Part shown: positions 1 to 9,641 of the stretch, piece by piece
Layout of the letters: the number at the start of each line of letters is the position of its first letter
How positions within the stretch are numbered: the stretch's first letter is position 1
Source of the DNA: Paraburkholderia flava
GTDB lineage: Bacteria > Pseudomonadota > Gammaproteobacteria > Burkholderiales > Burkholderiaceae
Reading direction: 5' to 3'
Assembly: GCF_004359985.1 (NCBI RefSeq)
Contig: NZ_SMRO01000003.1
Coordinates: 666,206-730,205, forward strand
Length of the DNA: 64,000 nt
Made by a program: the position numbers and the translations under genes
Notes under the pieces: model-generated
Databases searched by the model: none
What the model was told of the DNA's origin: nothing
What the model saw: the letters and a program-made list of their open reading frames with translations, nothing else

Positions 1-744
1 GGGCCGTATATCAATCCCGGCAAGCTCGGCGCGCAGCCGGACGCGGCGGTATCGGCGGTACTCGACGAAGTGTTGAAGTATCTGTCGATCGCGCCGATCC
101 GCGTCGTCACGCTCGCACCGGAAATCGCCGGCCACATCGAGATCATCTCGGAGATGGCGGCGCGCGGCGTACGCGTGCAGCTCGGCCATTCGCTCGCGAC
201 CTACGACGACGCGGTCGCCGCGCTGAAGCACGGCGCGTGTGGCTTCACGCATCTGTTCAACGCGATGTCCCCGCTGCATCACCGCAATCCGGGGCTCGTC
301 GGCGCGGCGCTCGCGCACGCCGAATACGCGGAAATCATTCCCGATCTGCTGCATGTCCACCCGGGCGCGATCCGTGCGGCGATGCGCGCGATTCCGCGTC
401 TCTACGTGGTCACCGACAGCACGTCGGCAACCGGCATGCCGGACGGCGAATACCGGCTCGGCAGCCAGCATGTCACCAAGTGCCTCGGCGGCGTGCGTCT
501 CGCCGACGGCACGCTCGCAGGCAGCACGCTGACGATGGATCAGGCGCTGCGCAACCTCGTCTCGCTCGGCCTGCCGATGGCCGACGTGTCCAACCGCCTG
601 TCGCGCTATGCCGCCGACTACCTCGGTCTCGAAGACCGCGGCCGTCTCACGCGCGGCGCGTGGGCCGACGTCGTCGTGTTCGATCGCGAACTGGCACTGA
701 CCGCGACTTACGTCGAAGGAGAATCGATTGTCGAATATGCTTAA
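1..744 (+). CDS. nagA: N-acetylglucosamine-6-phosphate deacetylase, 3' part (start lies before the window)
   Basis: The reading frame is open from base 1, so the N-terminal third of the protein is missing and 247 residues are visible. NagA removes acetate from GlcNAc-6-phosphate in the cytoplasm, the first step after PTS uptake. Visible amidohydrolase signatures are QLGHSLATYDDA, the ligand loop GFTHLFNAMSPLHHRNPG, the catalytic-aspartate segment VTDSTSATGMPDG, and the closing GRLTRGAWADVVVFD strand typical of the family. The stop overlaps the start of the next gene by 17 bases, so the two are probably translationally coupled. It is the first visible gene of a four-gene GlcNAc operon. Identification is firm; only the 5' end is unknown. 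Confidence 0.95.
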   Translation, partial: GPYINPGKLGAQPDAAVSAVLDEVLKYLSIAPIRVVTLAPEIAGHIEIISEMAARGVRVQLGHSLATYDDAVAALKHGACGFTHLFNAMSPLHHRNPGLVGAALAHAEYAEIIPDLLHVHPGAIRAAMRAIPRLYVVTDSTSATGMPDGEYRLGSQHVTKCLGGVRLADGTLAGSTLTMDQALRNLVSLGLPMADVSNRLSRYAADYLGLEDRGRLTRGAWADVVVFDRELALTATYVEGESIVEYA

Positions 745-1756
745 AGAGGCGCTGGCGTCCGCCGATACGGTCGCCGCGCAGCTTGCCGATCCGTCGCGCG
801 TGCAGGCGCTCGCGACCCGTCTCGCCGAAGCGCCGCGCGATGTCGCGCTGACCGTCGCGCGCGGCAGCTCCGATCACGCGGCGAGTTACTTCGCGAGCCT
901 GACGATGAGTCGTCTCGGCGTGCCGGTCGCGTCGCTGCCGATGTCGGTCGCGACGCTTCAACAGGCGCCGCTGAAAGTGCGCGGCCAGCTCGCGCTGGCG
1001 TTCTCGCAGTCCGGCAAGAGCCCCGACCTGATCGGCACGATGATCGCGCTGCGCGATGCGGGTGCGTTGACCGTCGCTGCGGTGAACGCGCCGGACTCGC
1101 CGCTCGCGGATGCGTGCGAGTGGCATCTGCCGCTCGCGGCCGGTCCCGAACTGAGCGTCGCGGCGACGAAGAGCTACATCGCGATGCTGTCAATGTCCGC
1201 GCAGCTGGTCGCGCACTGGCAACGCGACGACGCATTGCTCGGCGCGCTCGACACGCTGCCCGATGCGCTGCGTCGTGCGGGCACGCTCGACTGGTCTGCT
1301 GCAGTCGACGCGCTGCGCGGCGTCGAGCGGATGATCGTGATCGGCCGCGGTCTCGGCCTCGCGATCGCGCAGGAAGCCGCGCTCAAGCTAAAGGAAACCT
1401 CGGGCATCCAGGCCGAAGCGTTTTCGAGCGCGGAAGTGCGGCACGGTCCGATGGAACTGATCGATCGAGACTACCCGTTGCTCGTGTTTGCCCCGCGCGG
1501 TCCCGAACAGCAGGGCCTCGTGCAACTCGCACAGGACATGAAAGCGCGCGGCGCACATGTGCTGCTCGCCGCGCCCGACGACGTCGCCGACGGTGTTGCC
1601 GACATCGTGCTGCCGGTCGTGCAGACCGCGCACGCGGCGCTCGATCCGATCGCCGCGATCCTGTCCTTCTACGTGATGGCCGCGGCGCTCGCCGCCGCTC
1701 GCGGACGCAATCCCGATGCGCCGCGCCATCTGAACAAAGTCACTGAAACTCACTGA
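728..1756 (+). CDS. SIS-domain glucosamine-6-phosphate deaminase (NagB-II type)
   Basis: 342 residues with two SIS (sugar isomerase) domains resembling the isomerase half of GlmS but without a glutaminase domain. Motifs are ARGSSDHAASYF, SQSGKSPDLIG, AATKSYIAML and the C-terminal KETSGIQAEAFSSAEVRHG. In nag operons of many proteobacteria such proteins replace the unrelated NagB and convert glucosamine-6-phosphate to fructose-6-phosphate plus ammonia. That role is inferred here from the position between nagA and the PTS genes. The start is a TTG at 728 with GAAGGAG six bases upstream; an in-frame ATG at 737 is possible. A sugar-phosphate isomerase role is less likely but not excluded. Confidence 0.88.
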   Translation: MSNMLKEALASADTVAAQLADPSRVQALATRLAEAPRDVALTVARGSSDHAASYFASLTMSRLGVPVASLPMSVATLQQAPLKVRGQLALAFSQSGKSPDLIGTMIALRDAGALTVAAVNAPDSPLADACEWHLPLAAGPELSVAATKSYIAMLSMSAQLVAHWQRDDALLGALDTLPDALRRAGTLDWSAAVDALRGVERMIVIGRGLGLAIAQEAALKLKETSGIQAEAFSSAEVRHGPMELIDRDYPLLVFAPRGPEQQGLVQLAQDMKARGAHVLLAAPDDVADGVADIVLPVVQTAHAALDPIAAILSFYVMAAALAAARGRNPDAPRHLNKVTETH

Positions 1757-1795
1757 TCGAGATAGCGGATGCGACGTGTCGAGGAGTCCCGTTTG

Positions 1796-4357
1796 ATGAG
1801 CCCTGCTGAAGGCCATTTTGTTCTGCTCGCGCCGCTGACCGGTCCGGTCGTGCCGCTCGAGAAAGTCCCCGATCCTGTGTTTTCCGGCGGTATGTTCGGC
1901 GACGGCATCGGCATCGATCCGCTCGCTGGAAAGCTGGTTGCACCGTGCGACGCCGTCGTGATGCATCTCGCGCGCACGGGTCACGCGGTGACGCTGCGTA
2001 CCGAAGAGGGCGCCGAGATCCTGCTGCACATCGGTATCGATACGGTCGAGCTGAACGGCAAGGGCTTTGCGCCGATGGTCGAACAGGGTGTGCCGGTGCG
2101 TGCCGGCGACGTGCTGATCGAGTTCGATCAGGATCAGATTGCGTGTGCGGCGCCGAGTCTCGTGTCGGTGATCGCGATTGCGAATTCGGATGCGTTCGAG
2201 ATCGTCGAGCGTGTGCAGGGCGGCATGGTCGTCGCGGGTGAAACGCCGCTGCTCGTGCTGCGTGCACGCGACGGCGCGGCTGCGCAGGCATCGCGTGAAG
2301 CGAGCGTGGTGGTCGATGAAGCGCGTCGTCAGGTGACGCTCGCGCATGCGGGCGGTCTGCATGCGCGGCCTGCTGCGCGTGCGCGTGAAGCGGCGCGCGG
2401 TTTCGATGCGAAGGTTGAAGTGCGTTACGACGGTCGCAAGGCGCCGCTCGAAAGCGTCGTCGGTTTGCTCGGTCTCGGTGCGGGCGAAGGCGCGACCGTC
2501 GAGCTTCTTGGTGTCGGCGCGCAGGCGCAGGCCGCAGTCGATGCGGTCGCGGCGGAACTGCTGCGCGACGCGCATGGCGAGGTCGAAGAAAAACCGGCAC
2601 GGCTGCGTTCGCCGGCGCTTGCATCTGCGCAGGCGGCGGCAAGCGGCACCGCGCTCGCGCCGAACACGCTCGCAGGCGTGTGCGCGGCGCCAGGCGTTGC
2701 GGTCGGCAAGCTGGTGCGCTGGGACGACGCGGACATCGATCCGCCCGAGCTGGCGAGCGGCACGTCCGCTGCCGAAAGCCGGTTGCTCGACAAGGCGCTC
2801 GCCGCCGTCGACGCGGAACTGAACACGACGGTCCGCGATGCATCGCAACGCGGTGCGGTGGGTGAGGCGGGCATCTTCGCCGTGCATCGCGTGCTGCTCG
2901 AAGACCCGACGCTGATCGACGCCGCACGCGATCTGATCAGCCTCAACAAGAGCGCGGGCTTCGCGTGGCGCGAAGCGATCCGCGCGCAGATCGCGGTACT
3001 CGCGAAGCTCGACGATGCATTGCTCGCCGAACGTGCTGCCGATCTGCGGGACATCGAAAAGCGCGTGCTGCGCGCGCTCGGTTACGCAAACGCGACGACG
3101 CGCGCACTGCCCTACGAAGCCGTGCTCGCCGCCGACGAATTCACGCCGTCGGATCTGTCGTCGCTCGATCGCACACGCGTCACCGCGCTCGTGATGGCGC
3201 GTGGCGGTGCGACGTCGCACGCGGCGATCATCGCGCGGCAGATCGGCATTCCCGCGCTCGTCGCGGTCGGCGATGCGCTGCATGCGATTCCGGAAGGCAC
3301 CGAGGTCGTCGTCGATGCATCGGCAGGGCGGCTCGAACATGCGCCGACCGCACTCGATGTCGAACGTGCGCGTACAGAGCGCTCGCGTCTGGCCGGCGTG
3401 CGCGAAGCGGATCGCCGCACGTCGCAGGTTGCCGCTGCGACCCGCGACGGCCGCGCGATCGAAGTCGCCGCGAACATCGCGACGCTCGACGACGCGAAAG
3501 TCGCCGTCGACAACGGCGCCGATGCGGTCGGCCTGCTGCGTACCGAACTGCTGTTCATCCATCGCCAGGCGGCTCCGACCGTCGACGAACATCGCGCGAG
3601 CTATCAGGCGATCGTCGATGCGCTGCAGGGACGCACGGCAATCATCCGCACGCTCGACGTCGGCGCGGACAAGGAAGTCGATTACCTGACGCTGCCGCCC
3701 GAGCCGAACCCCGCGCTCGGCTTGCGCGGCATCCGGCTCGCGCAGGTGCGCCCCGATCTGCTCGACGATCAACTGCGCGGCCTGCTCGCCGTGCAGCCGA
3801 TGGGTGCCGTGCGCATCCTGCTGCCGATGGTCACCGACGCAGGCGAACTCGTGCGACTGCGCAAGCGCATCGACGAATTCGCACGTGCGGCGGGCCGTAC
3901 TGAATCGATCGAAGTCGGTGTGATGGTCGAGGTGCCGTCGGCCGCGCTGCTCGCTGATCAGCTCGCGCAGCACGCGGATTTTCTGTCGATCGGCACCAAC
4001 GATCTCACGCAGTACACGCTCGCGATGGACCGCTGCCAGGCCGATCTCGCCGCGCAGGCGGATGGGCTGCATCCTGCTGTGCTGCGGCTCGTCGATACGA
4101 CGGTGCGCGGCGCGCAGAAGCACGGCAAGTGGGTCGGCGTGTGCGGCGCGCTCGCGGGCGATCCGCTCGCGGTGCCGCTGCTCGTCGGACTCGGCGTGAC
4201 GGAGCTGTCGGTGGATCCGGTGTCGGTGCCGGGCATCAAGGCGCGCGTGCGCAACCTCGACTACGCGCTGTGCCGGCAACGCGCACAGGACGTGCTCGCG
4301 CTCGATTCGGCGCAGGCGGTGCGGGCGGCCAGCCGTGAAATCTGGCCGGTGGACTAA
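1796..4357 (+). CDS. Multidomain PTS phosphotransferase, EIIA(Glc)-HPr-EI fusion
   Basis: One 853-residue protein joins three PTS steps. The N-terminal EIIA(Glc)-like domain (about 10-150) has the phospho-histidine in LLHIGIDT (His78). The HPr domain (about 175-260) has GGLHARPAA (His189). The enzyme I part (about 290-850) has GGATSHAAIIAR (His475), the PEP-binding segments and GVCGALAGDP (Cys783). It should carry phosphate from PEP to the NagE EIIB domain encoded next. The frame is open from an ATG at 1769, but the ATG at 1796 has a better ribosome site (GAGGAG at 1781-1786). All expected phospho-acceptor residues are present. The fusion gives this operon its own phosphate relay, separate from the PTS-Ntr genes at 33-36 kb. 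Confidence 0.93.
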   Translation: MSPAEGHFVLLAPLTGPVVPLEKVPDPVFSGGMFGDGIGIDPLAGKLVAPCDAVVMHLARTGHAVTLRTEEGAEILLHIGIDTVELNGKGFAPMVEQGVPVRAGDVLIEFDQDQIACAAPSLVSVIAIANSDAFEIVERVQGGMVVAGETPLLVLRARDGAAAQASREASVVVDEARRQVTLAHAGGLHARPAARAREAARGFDAKVEVRYDGRKAPLESVVGLLGLGAGEGATVELLGVGAQAQAAVDAVAAELLRDAHGEVEEKPARLRSPALASAQAAASGTALAPNTLAGVCAAPGVAVGKLVRWDDADIDPPELASGTSAAESRLLDKALAAVDAELNTTVRDASQRGAVGEAGIFAVHRVLLEDPTLIDAARDLISLNKSAGFAWREAIRAQIAVLAKLDDALLAERAADLRDIEKRVLRALGYANATTRALPYEAVLAADEFTPSDLSSLDRTRVTALVMARGGATSHAAIIARQIGIPALVAVGDALHAIPEGTEVVVDASAGRLEHAPTALDVERARTERSRLAGVREADRRTSQVAAATRDGRAIEVAANIATLDDAKVAVDNGADAVGLLRTELLFIHRQAAPTVDEHRASYQAIVDALQGRTAIIRTLDVGADKEVDYLTLPPEPNPALGLRGIRLAQVRPDLLDDQLRGLLAVQPMGAVRILLPMVTDAGELVRLRKRIDEFARAAGRTESIEVGVMVEVPSAALLADQLAQHADFLSIGTNDLTQYTLAMDRCQADLAAQADGLHPAVLRLVDTTVRGAQKHGKWVGVCGALAGDPLAVPLLVGLGVTELSVDPVSVPGIKARVRNLDYALCRQRAQDVLALDSAQAVRAASREIWPVD

Positions 4358-4430
4358 GAGCAACGATAAAAGCAGCAACATTTAACGCAAGACAACGACT
4401 CGACCAAGAGACAAAGGAGTGGAGGTATCG

Positions 4431-6230
4431 ATGGATGGAAACCCGTTTCTGAAAGTGCAGCGGCTTGGCCGCGCACTGATGCTGCCGATCGCAGTGCTGC
4501 CGGTAGCCGGCCTGCTGCTGCGCTTAGGCCAGCCCGATGTGTTCAACATCAAGATGATCGCCGACGCGGGCGGCGCGATTTTCGACAACCTGCCGCTGCT
4601 GTTCGCCATTGGCGTCGCGGTCGGGTTCGCGAAGGACAATAACGGCGTCGCGGCACTCGCCGGCGCGATCGGCTATCTGGTCGAAATCGCGGTGATGAAG
4701 GACATCAACGACAAGCTCAACATGGGTGTGCTGTCGGGGATCGTCGCCGGGATCGTCGCGGGGATGCTGTACAACCGCTACAAGGACATCAAGCTGCCGG
4801 ACTACCTCGCGTTCTTTGGAGGGAAACGCTTCGTGCCGATTGTCACGGGGGTGGCGTGTCTCGTGCTCGGCATCGTATTCGGCTACGTGTGGCAGCCGGT
4901 GCAGGGCGCGATCGATCTCGCCGGCCACTGGCTCACGACGGCCGGCGCGCTTGGCGCATTCGTGTACGGGCTGCTGAACCGTCTGCTGCTCGTGACCGGG
5001 TTGCACCACATCCTGAACTCGCTCGCGTGGTTCGTGTTCGGCACGTTTACGCCGGCGGGCGGCGCTGCCGTGACCGGCGACCTGCACCGCTTCTTCGCCG
5101 GCGATCCGACGGCCGGAGCGTTCATGACGGGCTTCTTCCCGGTGATGATGTTCGGCCTGCCGGCCGCGTGTCTCGCGATGTTCCACGAAGCGCCGAAGGA
5201 GCGCCGCGCACTGGTCGGTGGTCTGCTGTTCTCGATGGCATTGACGTCGTTCCTGACTGGCGTGACCGAGCCGATCGAGTTCACCTTCATGTTCCTCGCG
5301 CCGGTGCTGTACCTGATCCACGCGGTGTTGACGGGGCTCTCGCTCGCGATCTGCTCGGCGCTCGGCATCAAGCTCGGCTTCACGTTCTCGGCGGGCGCGA
5401 TCGACTACGTGCTGAACTACGGCCTGTCGACGAAGGGCTGGGAAGCGATTCCAATCGGCCTCGTGTACGGCGTCGCGTACTACGGTCTGTTCCGCTTCTT
5501 TATCCGCCGCTTCAACATGGCGACGCCGGGCCGCGAACCGGCCGCTGCCGAAGCGCAGGCCGATTCGTTCGCGACCGGCGGTTACGTTGCACCGACGGCC
5601 GGCGCGAGCGTGCCGCGCGCGGTGCAGTACATCGCGGCGCTGGGCGGCGCGTCGAACCTGACGCTCGTCGATGCGTGCACGACGCGGCTGCGGCTTTCTG
5701 TTGTGGACCCGGCGCAGGTGTCGGAAGCCGATCTGAAGACGATCGGTGCGCGTGGGGTGCTGAAGCGCGGCGGCAACAGCGTGCAGGTGATCATCGGGCC
5801 GGAAGCGGACATGATTGCCGATGAGATTCGTACGGCGATCGAGCAGGGTGTTGGAGTTGAAAGTGCGGTTGCTGCTCGTGCTTCTTCGCCTGCTGCATCT
5901 GCTGCGCCTGTTGCTTCTTCGGCTGCGAAGGTAGCGCCTGTAGAGGGTAGCGGTCCGCTCGATCCAGATCCGCTGCGCTGGCTCGCGGTGTTCGGCGGCG
6001 CGACCAACATCGTGTCGCTCGATGCGGTGGCGTCGACGCGTCTGCGGATCGTCGTGCGCGATCCTTCCTCCGTCGATCGTCAACGGCTTGCGGCGCTTGA
6101 TGTCGCGTGGGTGTCGGCGGATACGTTCCACATCGTTGTCGGCGATGCGGCTCGACGATATGCACAGCAGTTGTCGACGCGTTTGCCTGCGGTGGGTGGT
6201 GGTGCGGGCGCGGCACCGTTGCCGGCGTGA
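4431..6230 (+). CDS. nagE: PTS N-acetylglucosamine-specific EIICB transporter with an extra EIIB-like domain
   Basis: 599 residues. Residues 1 to about 365 are the EIIC membrane domain (about ten hydrophobic segments; FNMATPGREP marks its end). A canonical EIIB domain follows, with the phospho-cysteine in VDACTTRLRL (Cys416). After an Ala/Ser-rich linker, a second EIIB-like domain (about 505-590) aligns as LDAVASTRLRI, where the cysteine position is alanine. The protein imports and phosphorylates GlcNAc at the inner membrane. A GTG at 4419 is open, but the ATG at 4431 sits five bases after GGAGG and is preferred. EIIA is supplied by the upstream fusion protein. The substrate is assigned from the nagA neighbourhood and the family. 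Confidence 0.92.
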   Translation: MDGNPFLKVQRLGRALMLPIAVLPVAGLLLRLGQPDVFNIKMIADAGGAIFDNLPLLFAIGVAVGFAKDNNGVAALAGAIGYLVEIAVMKDINDKLNMGVLSGIVAGIVAGMLYNRYKDIKLPDYLAFFGGKRFVPIVTGVACLVLGIVFGYVWQPVQGAIDLAGHWLTTAGALGAFVYGLLNRLLLVTGLHHILNSLAWFVFGTFTPAGGAAVTGDLHRFFAGDPTAGAFMTGFFPVMMFGLPAACLAMFHEAPKERRALVGGLLFSMALTSFLTGVTEPIEFTFMFLAPVLYLIHAVLTGLSLAICSALGIKLGFTFSAGAIDYVLNYGLSTKGWEAIPIGLVYGVAYYGLFRFFIRRFNMATPGREPAAAEAQADSFATGGYVAPTAGASVPRAVQYIAALGGASNLTLVDACTTRLRLSVVDPAQVSEADLKTIGARGVLKRGGNSVQVIIGPEADMIADEIRTAIEQGVGVESAVAARASSPAASAAPVASSAAKVAPVEGSGPLDPDPLRWLAVFGGATNIVSLDAVASTRLRIVVRDPSSVDRQRLAALDVAWVSADTFHIVVGDAARRYAQQLSTRLPAVGGGAGAAPLPA

Positions 6231-6303
6231 TCGGATTGAAGCGAGGGGCACTCCTGCTGTGGCTGTAGCGCGTGTACTTCGCTTCGTAGCGTAGCGTTAA
6301 GTG

Positions 6304-6339
6304 AAAAAGCGGCACCGTTTGTTCGGTGCCGCTTTTTTT
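6304..6339. terminator. Bidirectional rho-independent terminator between nagE and cydB
   Basis: A 14-bp inverted repeat (arms 6304-6317 and 6324-6337, loop TTTGTT) carries an A-run on its left and a T-run on its right, so it can end transcription from both the plus-strand nag operon and the minus-strand cyd operon. Confidence 0.9.
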
Positions 6340-6412
6340 CATGCCTGTGAGTTTCGTGCGTCGTGTGATCTTGCGGTGCCGAGCGCTACGCTGCCGCGTC
6401 GCACGCGTGTCG

Positions 6413-7549
6413 TCAGTACATCGAATGCGTATTCTGCTCGACCGAATCCGCCGTGACCTTGCCGCGCATCACGCGATACACCCAGCTCGTGTACAGCAGG
6501 ATCAACGGCAAGAAAATTGCGACCGCGATCAGCATGATCTGCAGCGTCATCCGGCTCGATGTCGAGTCCCACACGGTGAGGCTGCTACGCCCATCGAGCG
6601 ACGACGGCATGATGAACGGGAACATCGAAAATCCCGCTGTGAGGATCACACCGACGATCATCAGCCCAGTCGACAGGAACGTACTCTTCTCGAAGCGTGA
6701 ACCACCGAGCAGCAGCGCGAGCACACCGCCCGCGAGGCCCGCGACGGGCGCGGCGATCATCCACGGGTAGGTCGAATAGTTCGACAGCCACAGACCGGGC
6801 GCGCCGGTGACGTTCTTCAGCAGCGGATTCGCAACGGCATCGGTGGGCGCACCATCGATGATCTGATAACCGCCGATCATCGTCGCGATCAGTGCACCGG
6901 CAATCAGGAAGCACACGATGTTCACGAGCGCCGCGATGCGCAGCGCAACCGACGCACGCCGCGCGACGATGCCGTCGCTCTTCATCTTCACGAACGCAGC
7001 ACCGTGCGCGGCGAGCATCGACAGACTCACGACGCCGCAGAGCAGCGAGAAAGGATTCAGCAGCCCGAAGAAGCTGCCGTGATACGTGACGCGCAGATCG
7101 CGATCGAATGCGAACGGCACGCCCTGCAGCAGGTTGCCGAACGCGATGCCGAACACCAGCGCCGGCACGAAGCCGCCGATGAAGAGTCCCCAGTCCCATG
7201 CATGTCGCCAGCGCGGATCGTCGCGCTTGCCGCGATAGTCGAACCCGACCGGTCGAAAGAACAGCGCGAACAGCACGAGCAGCATCGCGAAGTAGAAGCC
7301 CGAGAACGACGCGGCGTAGACGAGCGGCCACGCGGCGAACATCGCACCGCCCGCCGTGACGAACCACACCTGGTTGCCTTCCCACGTCGCGCCCACCGTG
7401 TTCACGATGATGCGCCGCTCCGCATCCGTCCTGCCGATGAACGGCAGCAGGAACGTGGCCCCCATGTCGAAGCCGTCGGTGACTGCGAAGCCGATCAGCA
7501 GCACGCCGATCAACACCCACCAGATCAGTTTGAGCGTTCCGTAGTCCAT
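6413..7549 (-). CDS. cydB: Cytochrome bd ubiquinol oxidase subunit II
   Basis: 378 residues with eight to nine hydrophobic segments. The start [20 protein letters not shown] and the segments TDGFDMG and [10 protein letters not shown] are typical of CydB. It is the structural partner of CydA in the quinol oxidase that reduces oxygen to water in the inner membrane without pumping protons. It begins 39 bases after cydA ends and is co-transcribed from the minus strand. It ends before the shared terminator at 6304-6339. No conventional CydX reading frame was seen after the stop; the extra small subunit here appears to be CydP, encoded upstream of cydA. Confidence 0.96.
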   Translation of the reverse strand: MDYGTLKLIWWVLIGVLLIGFAVTDGFDMGATFLLPFIGRTDAERRIIVNTVGATWEGNQVWFVTAGGAMFAAWPLVYAASFSGFYFAMLLVLFALFFRPVGFDYRGKRDDPRWRHAWDWGLFIGGFVPALVFGIAFGNLLQGVPFAFDRDLRVTYHGSFFGLLNPFSLLCGVVSLSMLAAHGAAFVKMKSDGIVARRASVALRIAALVNIVCFLIAGALIATMIGGYQIIDGAPTDAVANPLLKNVTGAPGLWLSNYSTYPWMIAAPVAGLAGGVLALLLGGSRFEKSTFLSTGLMIVGVILTAGFSMFPFIMPSSLDGRSSLTVWDSTSSRMTLQIMLIAVAIFLPLILLYTSWVYRVMRGKVTADSVEQNTHSMY

Positions 7550-7588
7550 GATGATCTTCCCGATTTCCGAGTGACGTGCCGCGTTGGA

Positions 7589-9181
7589 TCAGACCGCCGA
7601 GCTGTCGCGAGCCAGTTGCGTGGCGGCGACCCGTTCGTGGTGATAGCGTCCCGTGTGCAGCGACGACGGTCCGAGGCGCGCGTACTTGAACATCAACGTG
7701 ATCTCGATGATGAAGAGCGCCGTGTAGAACACGATGAATCCCGCGAGGCTCAGATACAGATCGTGCGGCTGGAGACTCGACGCGGATAGCGCAGTCGGCA
7801 GGATTTCAGCGATGGTCCACGGCTGTCGACCGACCTCGGCGACGATCCAGCCGAATTCCGCCGCGAGCCATGGCAATGGAATCGCCCATACGGCCCAGCG
7901 CAGGAACCATCGTCGGTTGTCGAGCAGCAGTGAACGCTGCGCGCAGAACCAGAACGCGAGCACGAACGTCGCAAGAAACAGCAGGCCGAGTCCGACCATC
8001 AGACGGAACGAGAAGAACACCGGAGCGACCGGCGGAATCGTTTTCTTCGCGGCCTGCTGGATCTGGTCGGGGGTCGCGTCGGTGACGGTCGCGGTGAACT
8101 GCTTGAGCATCAGCCCGTAGCCGAGGTCTTTCTTGTGCGCGTCGAACAGTGCGCGGGTGTCGTCGGACGTGTCGCCCTGTTTCAGTTTCTGCAGCGCGCC
8201 GTACGCGATGATCCCGCTCTTGATCCGCGTTTCGGCGTGCGCGATCAGCTCCTTCAATCCTGCAACCGGCTCGTCGAGCGAGCGCGTCGCGATGATGCCG
8301 AGCGCGTACGGTACGCGGATCGCGTAGTCGGTGCGCTGTTCCTGCTGGTTCGGGATCCCGATGATCGTGAACGGCGCGGGTGCGGGTGCAGTTTCCCATT
8401 CGGATTCGATCGCGGCGAGCTTCACCCGCTGCACTTCGCCGGTGCGGTAGCCGGATTCGTCGCCGAGCACGATCACGCAGATCGTCGACGCAAGACCGAA
8501 GCCTGCGGCGATCGCGAACGAGCGCAACGCGAACTCGGTATCGCGGCGCTTCAGCAAATACCATGACGACACGCCGAGCACGAAGATCGACGCCGTCACA
8601 TAACCCGCCGACACCGTGTGCACGAACTTCACCTGCGCGACCGGATTGAAGATCACCGCGTAGAGACTCGACAGCTCCATGCGCATCGTCTCGTAGTTGA
8701 ACTCAGCGCCGACCGGATTGTTCATCCAGCCGTTCGCGATGAGAATCCACAGCGCGGACAGATTCGAGCCGAGCGCGACGAGGAACGTGACCATCAGATG
8801 CTTGACGCTCGACAGCCGCTTCCAGCCGAAGAAAAACAGCCCGACGAACGTCGATTCGAGGAAGAACGCCATCAGCCCCTCGACGGCCAACGGCACGCCG
8901 AAGATATCGCCGACGTAATGCGAGTAATACGACCAGTTCGTGCCGAACTGGAATTCGAGCGTGAGGCCGGTGGTCACGCCCATCGCGAAGTTAATCCCGA
9001 AGAGCTTGCCCCAGAACTGCGTCATGTCCTTGTAGATCTGCTTGCCGGTCATCACGTAGACCGACTCCATGATGACGAGCAGCCAGGAGAGACCGAGCGT
9101 CAGCGGAACGAACAGGAAGTGGTAGAGCGCCGTGACGCCGAACTGGAGGCGCGAAAGATCGACGACTTCGCTAGTGGGCAT
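7589..9181 (-). CDS. cydA: Cytochrome bd ubiquinol oxidase subunit I
   Basis: 530 residues. Haem ligands of the family are recognisable: His21 in LYHFLFVPLTLG, the histidine in KFVHTVSAGYV (about 187), and the methionine in FSFRLMVGLG (about 395). The quinol-oxidation segment GWIVAEVGRQPW is present. The periplasmic loop between the two halves is long (about residues 255-385), as in the long-Q-loop class that includes the E. coli enzyme. The start ATG lies inside the end of cydP, an 11-base overlap that suggests coupling. Such oxidases have high oxygen affinity and are usually induced in low oxygen or under stress; no clear FNR-type site was identified upstream. Confidence 0.97.
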   Translation of the reverse strand: MPTSEVVDLSRLQFGVTALYHFLFVPLTLGLSWLLVIMESVYVMTGKQIYKDMTQFWGKLFGINFAMGVTTGLTLEFQFGTNWSYYSHYVGDIFGVPLAVEGLMAFFLESTFVGLFFFGWKRLSSVKHLMVTFLVALGSNLSALWILIANGWMNNPVGAEFNYETMRMELSSLYAVIFNPVAQVKFVHTVSAGYVTASIFVLGVSSWYLLKRRDTEFALRSFAIAAGFGLASTICVIVLGDESGYRTGEVQRVKLAAIESEWETAPAPAPFTIIGIPNQQEQRTDYAIRVPYALGIIATRSLDEPVAGLKELIAHAETRIKSGIIAYGALQKLKQGDTSDDTRALFDAHKKDLGYGLMLKQFTATVTDATPDQIQQAAKKTIPPVAPVFFSFRLMVGLGLLFLATFVLAFWFCAQRSLLLDNRRWFLRWAVWAIPLPWLAAEFGWIVAEVGRQPWTIAEILPTALSASSLQPHDLYLSLAGFIVFYTALFIIEITLMFKYARLGPSSLHTGRYHHERVAATQLARDSSAV

Positions 9182-9431
9182 GCTGGTCTCCCTGGGGCGG
9201 AGTGGGGGCGGGCACGGACAGCAGCGCCTGTGCGACCTGCGCGGGCGGCAACGACATGTTGTCCGCCTGCGGATGATTGAAGAACGCGTACTTGAGAATC
9301 ATCAGCAAGATGAACTTGATGACGAGCACGATGACGATGTCGCGTGCGAAGGTCGGACCGCGCGCCCATGCGGCAAACCGGCTGCGCAGTGCGAGGCGGG
9401 ATGGGGGACGGCGATCGAGCGAAAGGGTCAT
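9171..9431 (-). CDS. cydP: Cytochrome oxidase putative small subunit CydP
   Basis: An 86-residue protein with an Arg-rich N-terminus (TLSLDRRPPSRLALRSRFA), one hydrophobic segment (about 33-51, DIVIVLVIKFILLMILKYAF) and a Pro-rich tail. This pattern and the position directly before cydA match the CydP family of small proteins linked to bd oxidases in betaproteobacteria. The start ATG at 9431 was chosen because the longer frame to 9497 gives an implausible Arg-rich extension. The stop overlaps the cydA start. A role in assembly or stability of the oxidase is inferred from context. Confidence 0.75.
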   Translation of the reverse strand: MTLSLDRRPPSRLALRSRFAAWARGPTFARDIVIVLVIKFILLMILKYAFFNHPQADNMSLPPAQVAQALLSVPAPTPPQGDQHAH

Positions 9432-9641
9432 GGTCGGTGGTGCGACTACCTGACGGGTACATCTGCGAAGCCGGACGATCGTTGTCCGGCGCGGCATGCA
9501 TGACTGATTCTAGAAGCAGCGTCGCGGGGTGCGCGCATCGCGCAGTGCGGCAAAGGGTCGCGAGCGGACGTCTGCGATGAAACTAATACAAGTATTGTCG
9601 AGCCAAGTCAATCGCGCAGCGGATCGCATTACGGCGTGCAG

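Noticed and set aside
1388..4381. A 997-codon open frame on the minus strand, antisense to the PTS fusion gene
   Set aside because: Its product is dominated by Arg, Asp and His, lacks any fold signature, and reflects the G+C codon bias of the real plus-strand gene.
4524..6251. A 575-codon minus-strand frame opposite nagE
   Set aside because: Same codon-bias artefact, with an Arg-rich composition and no ribosome site.
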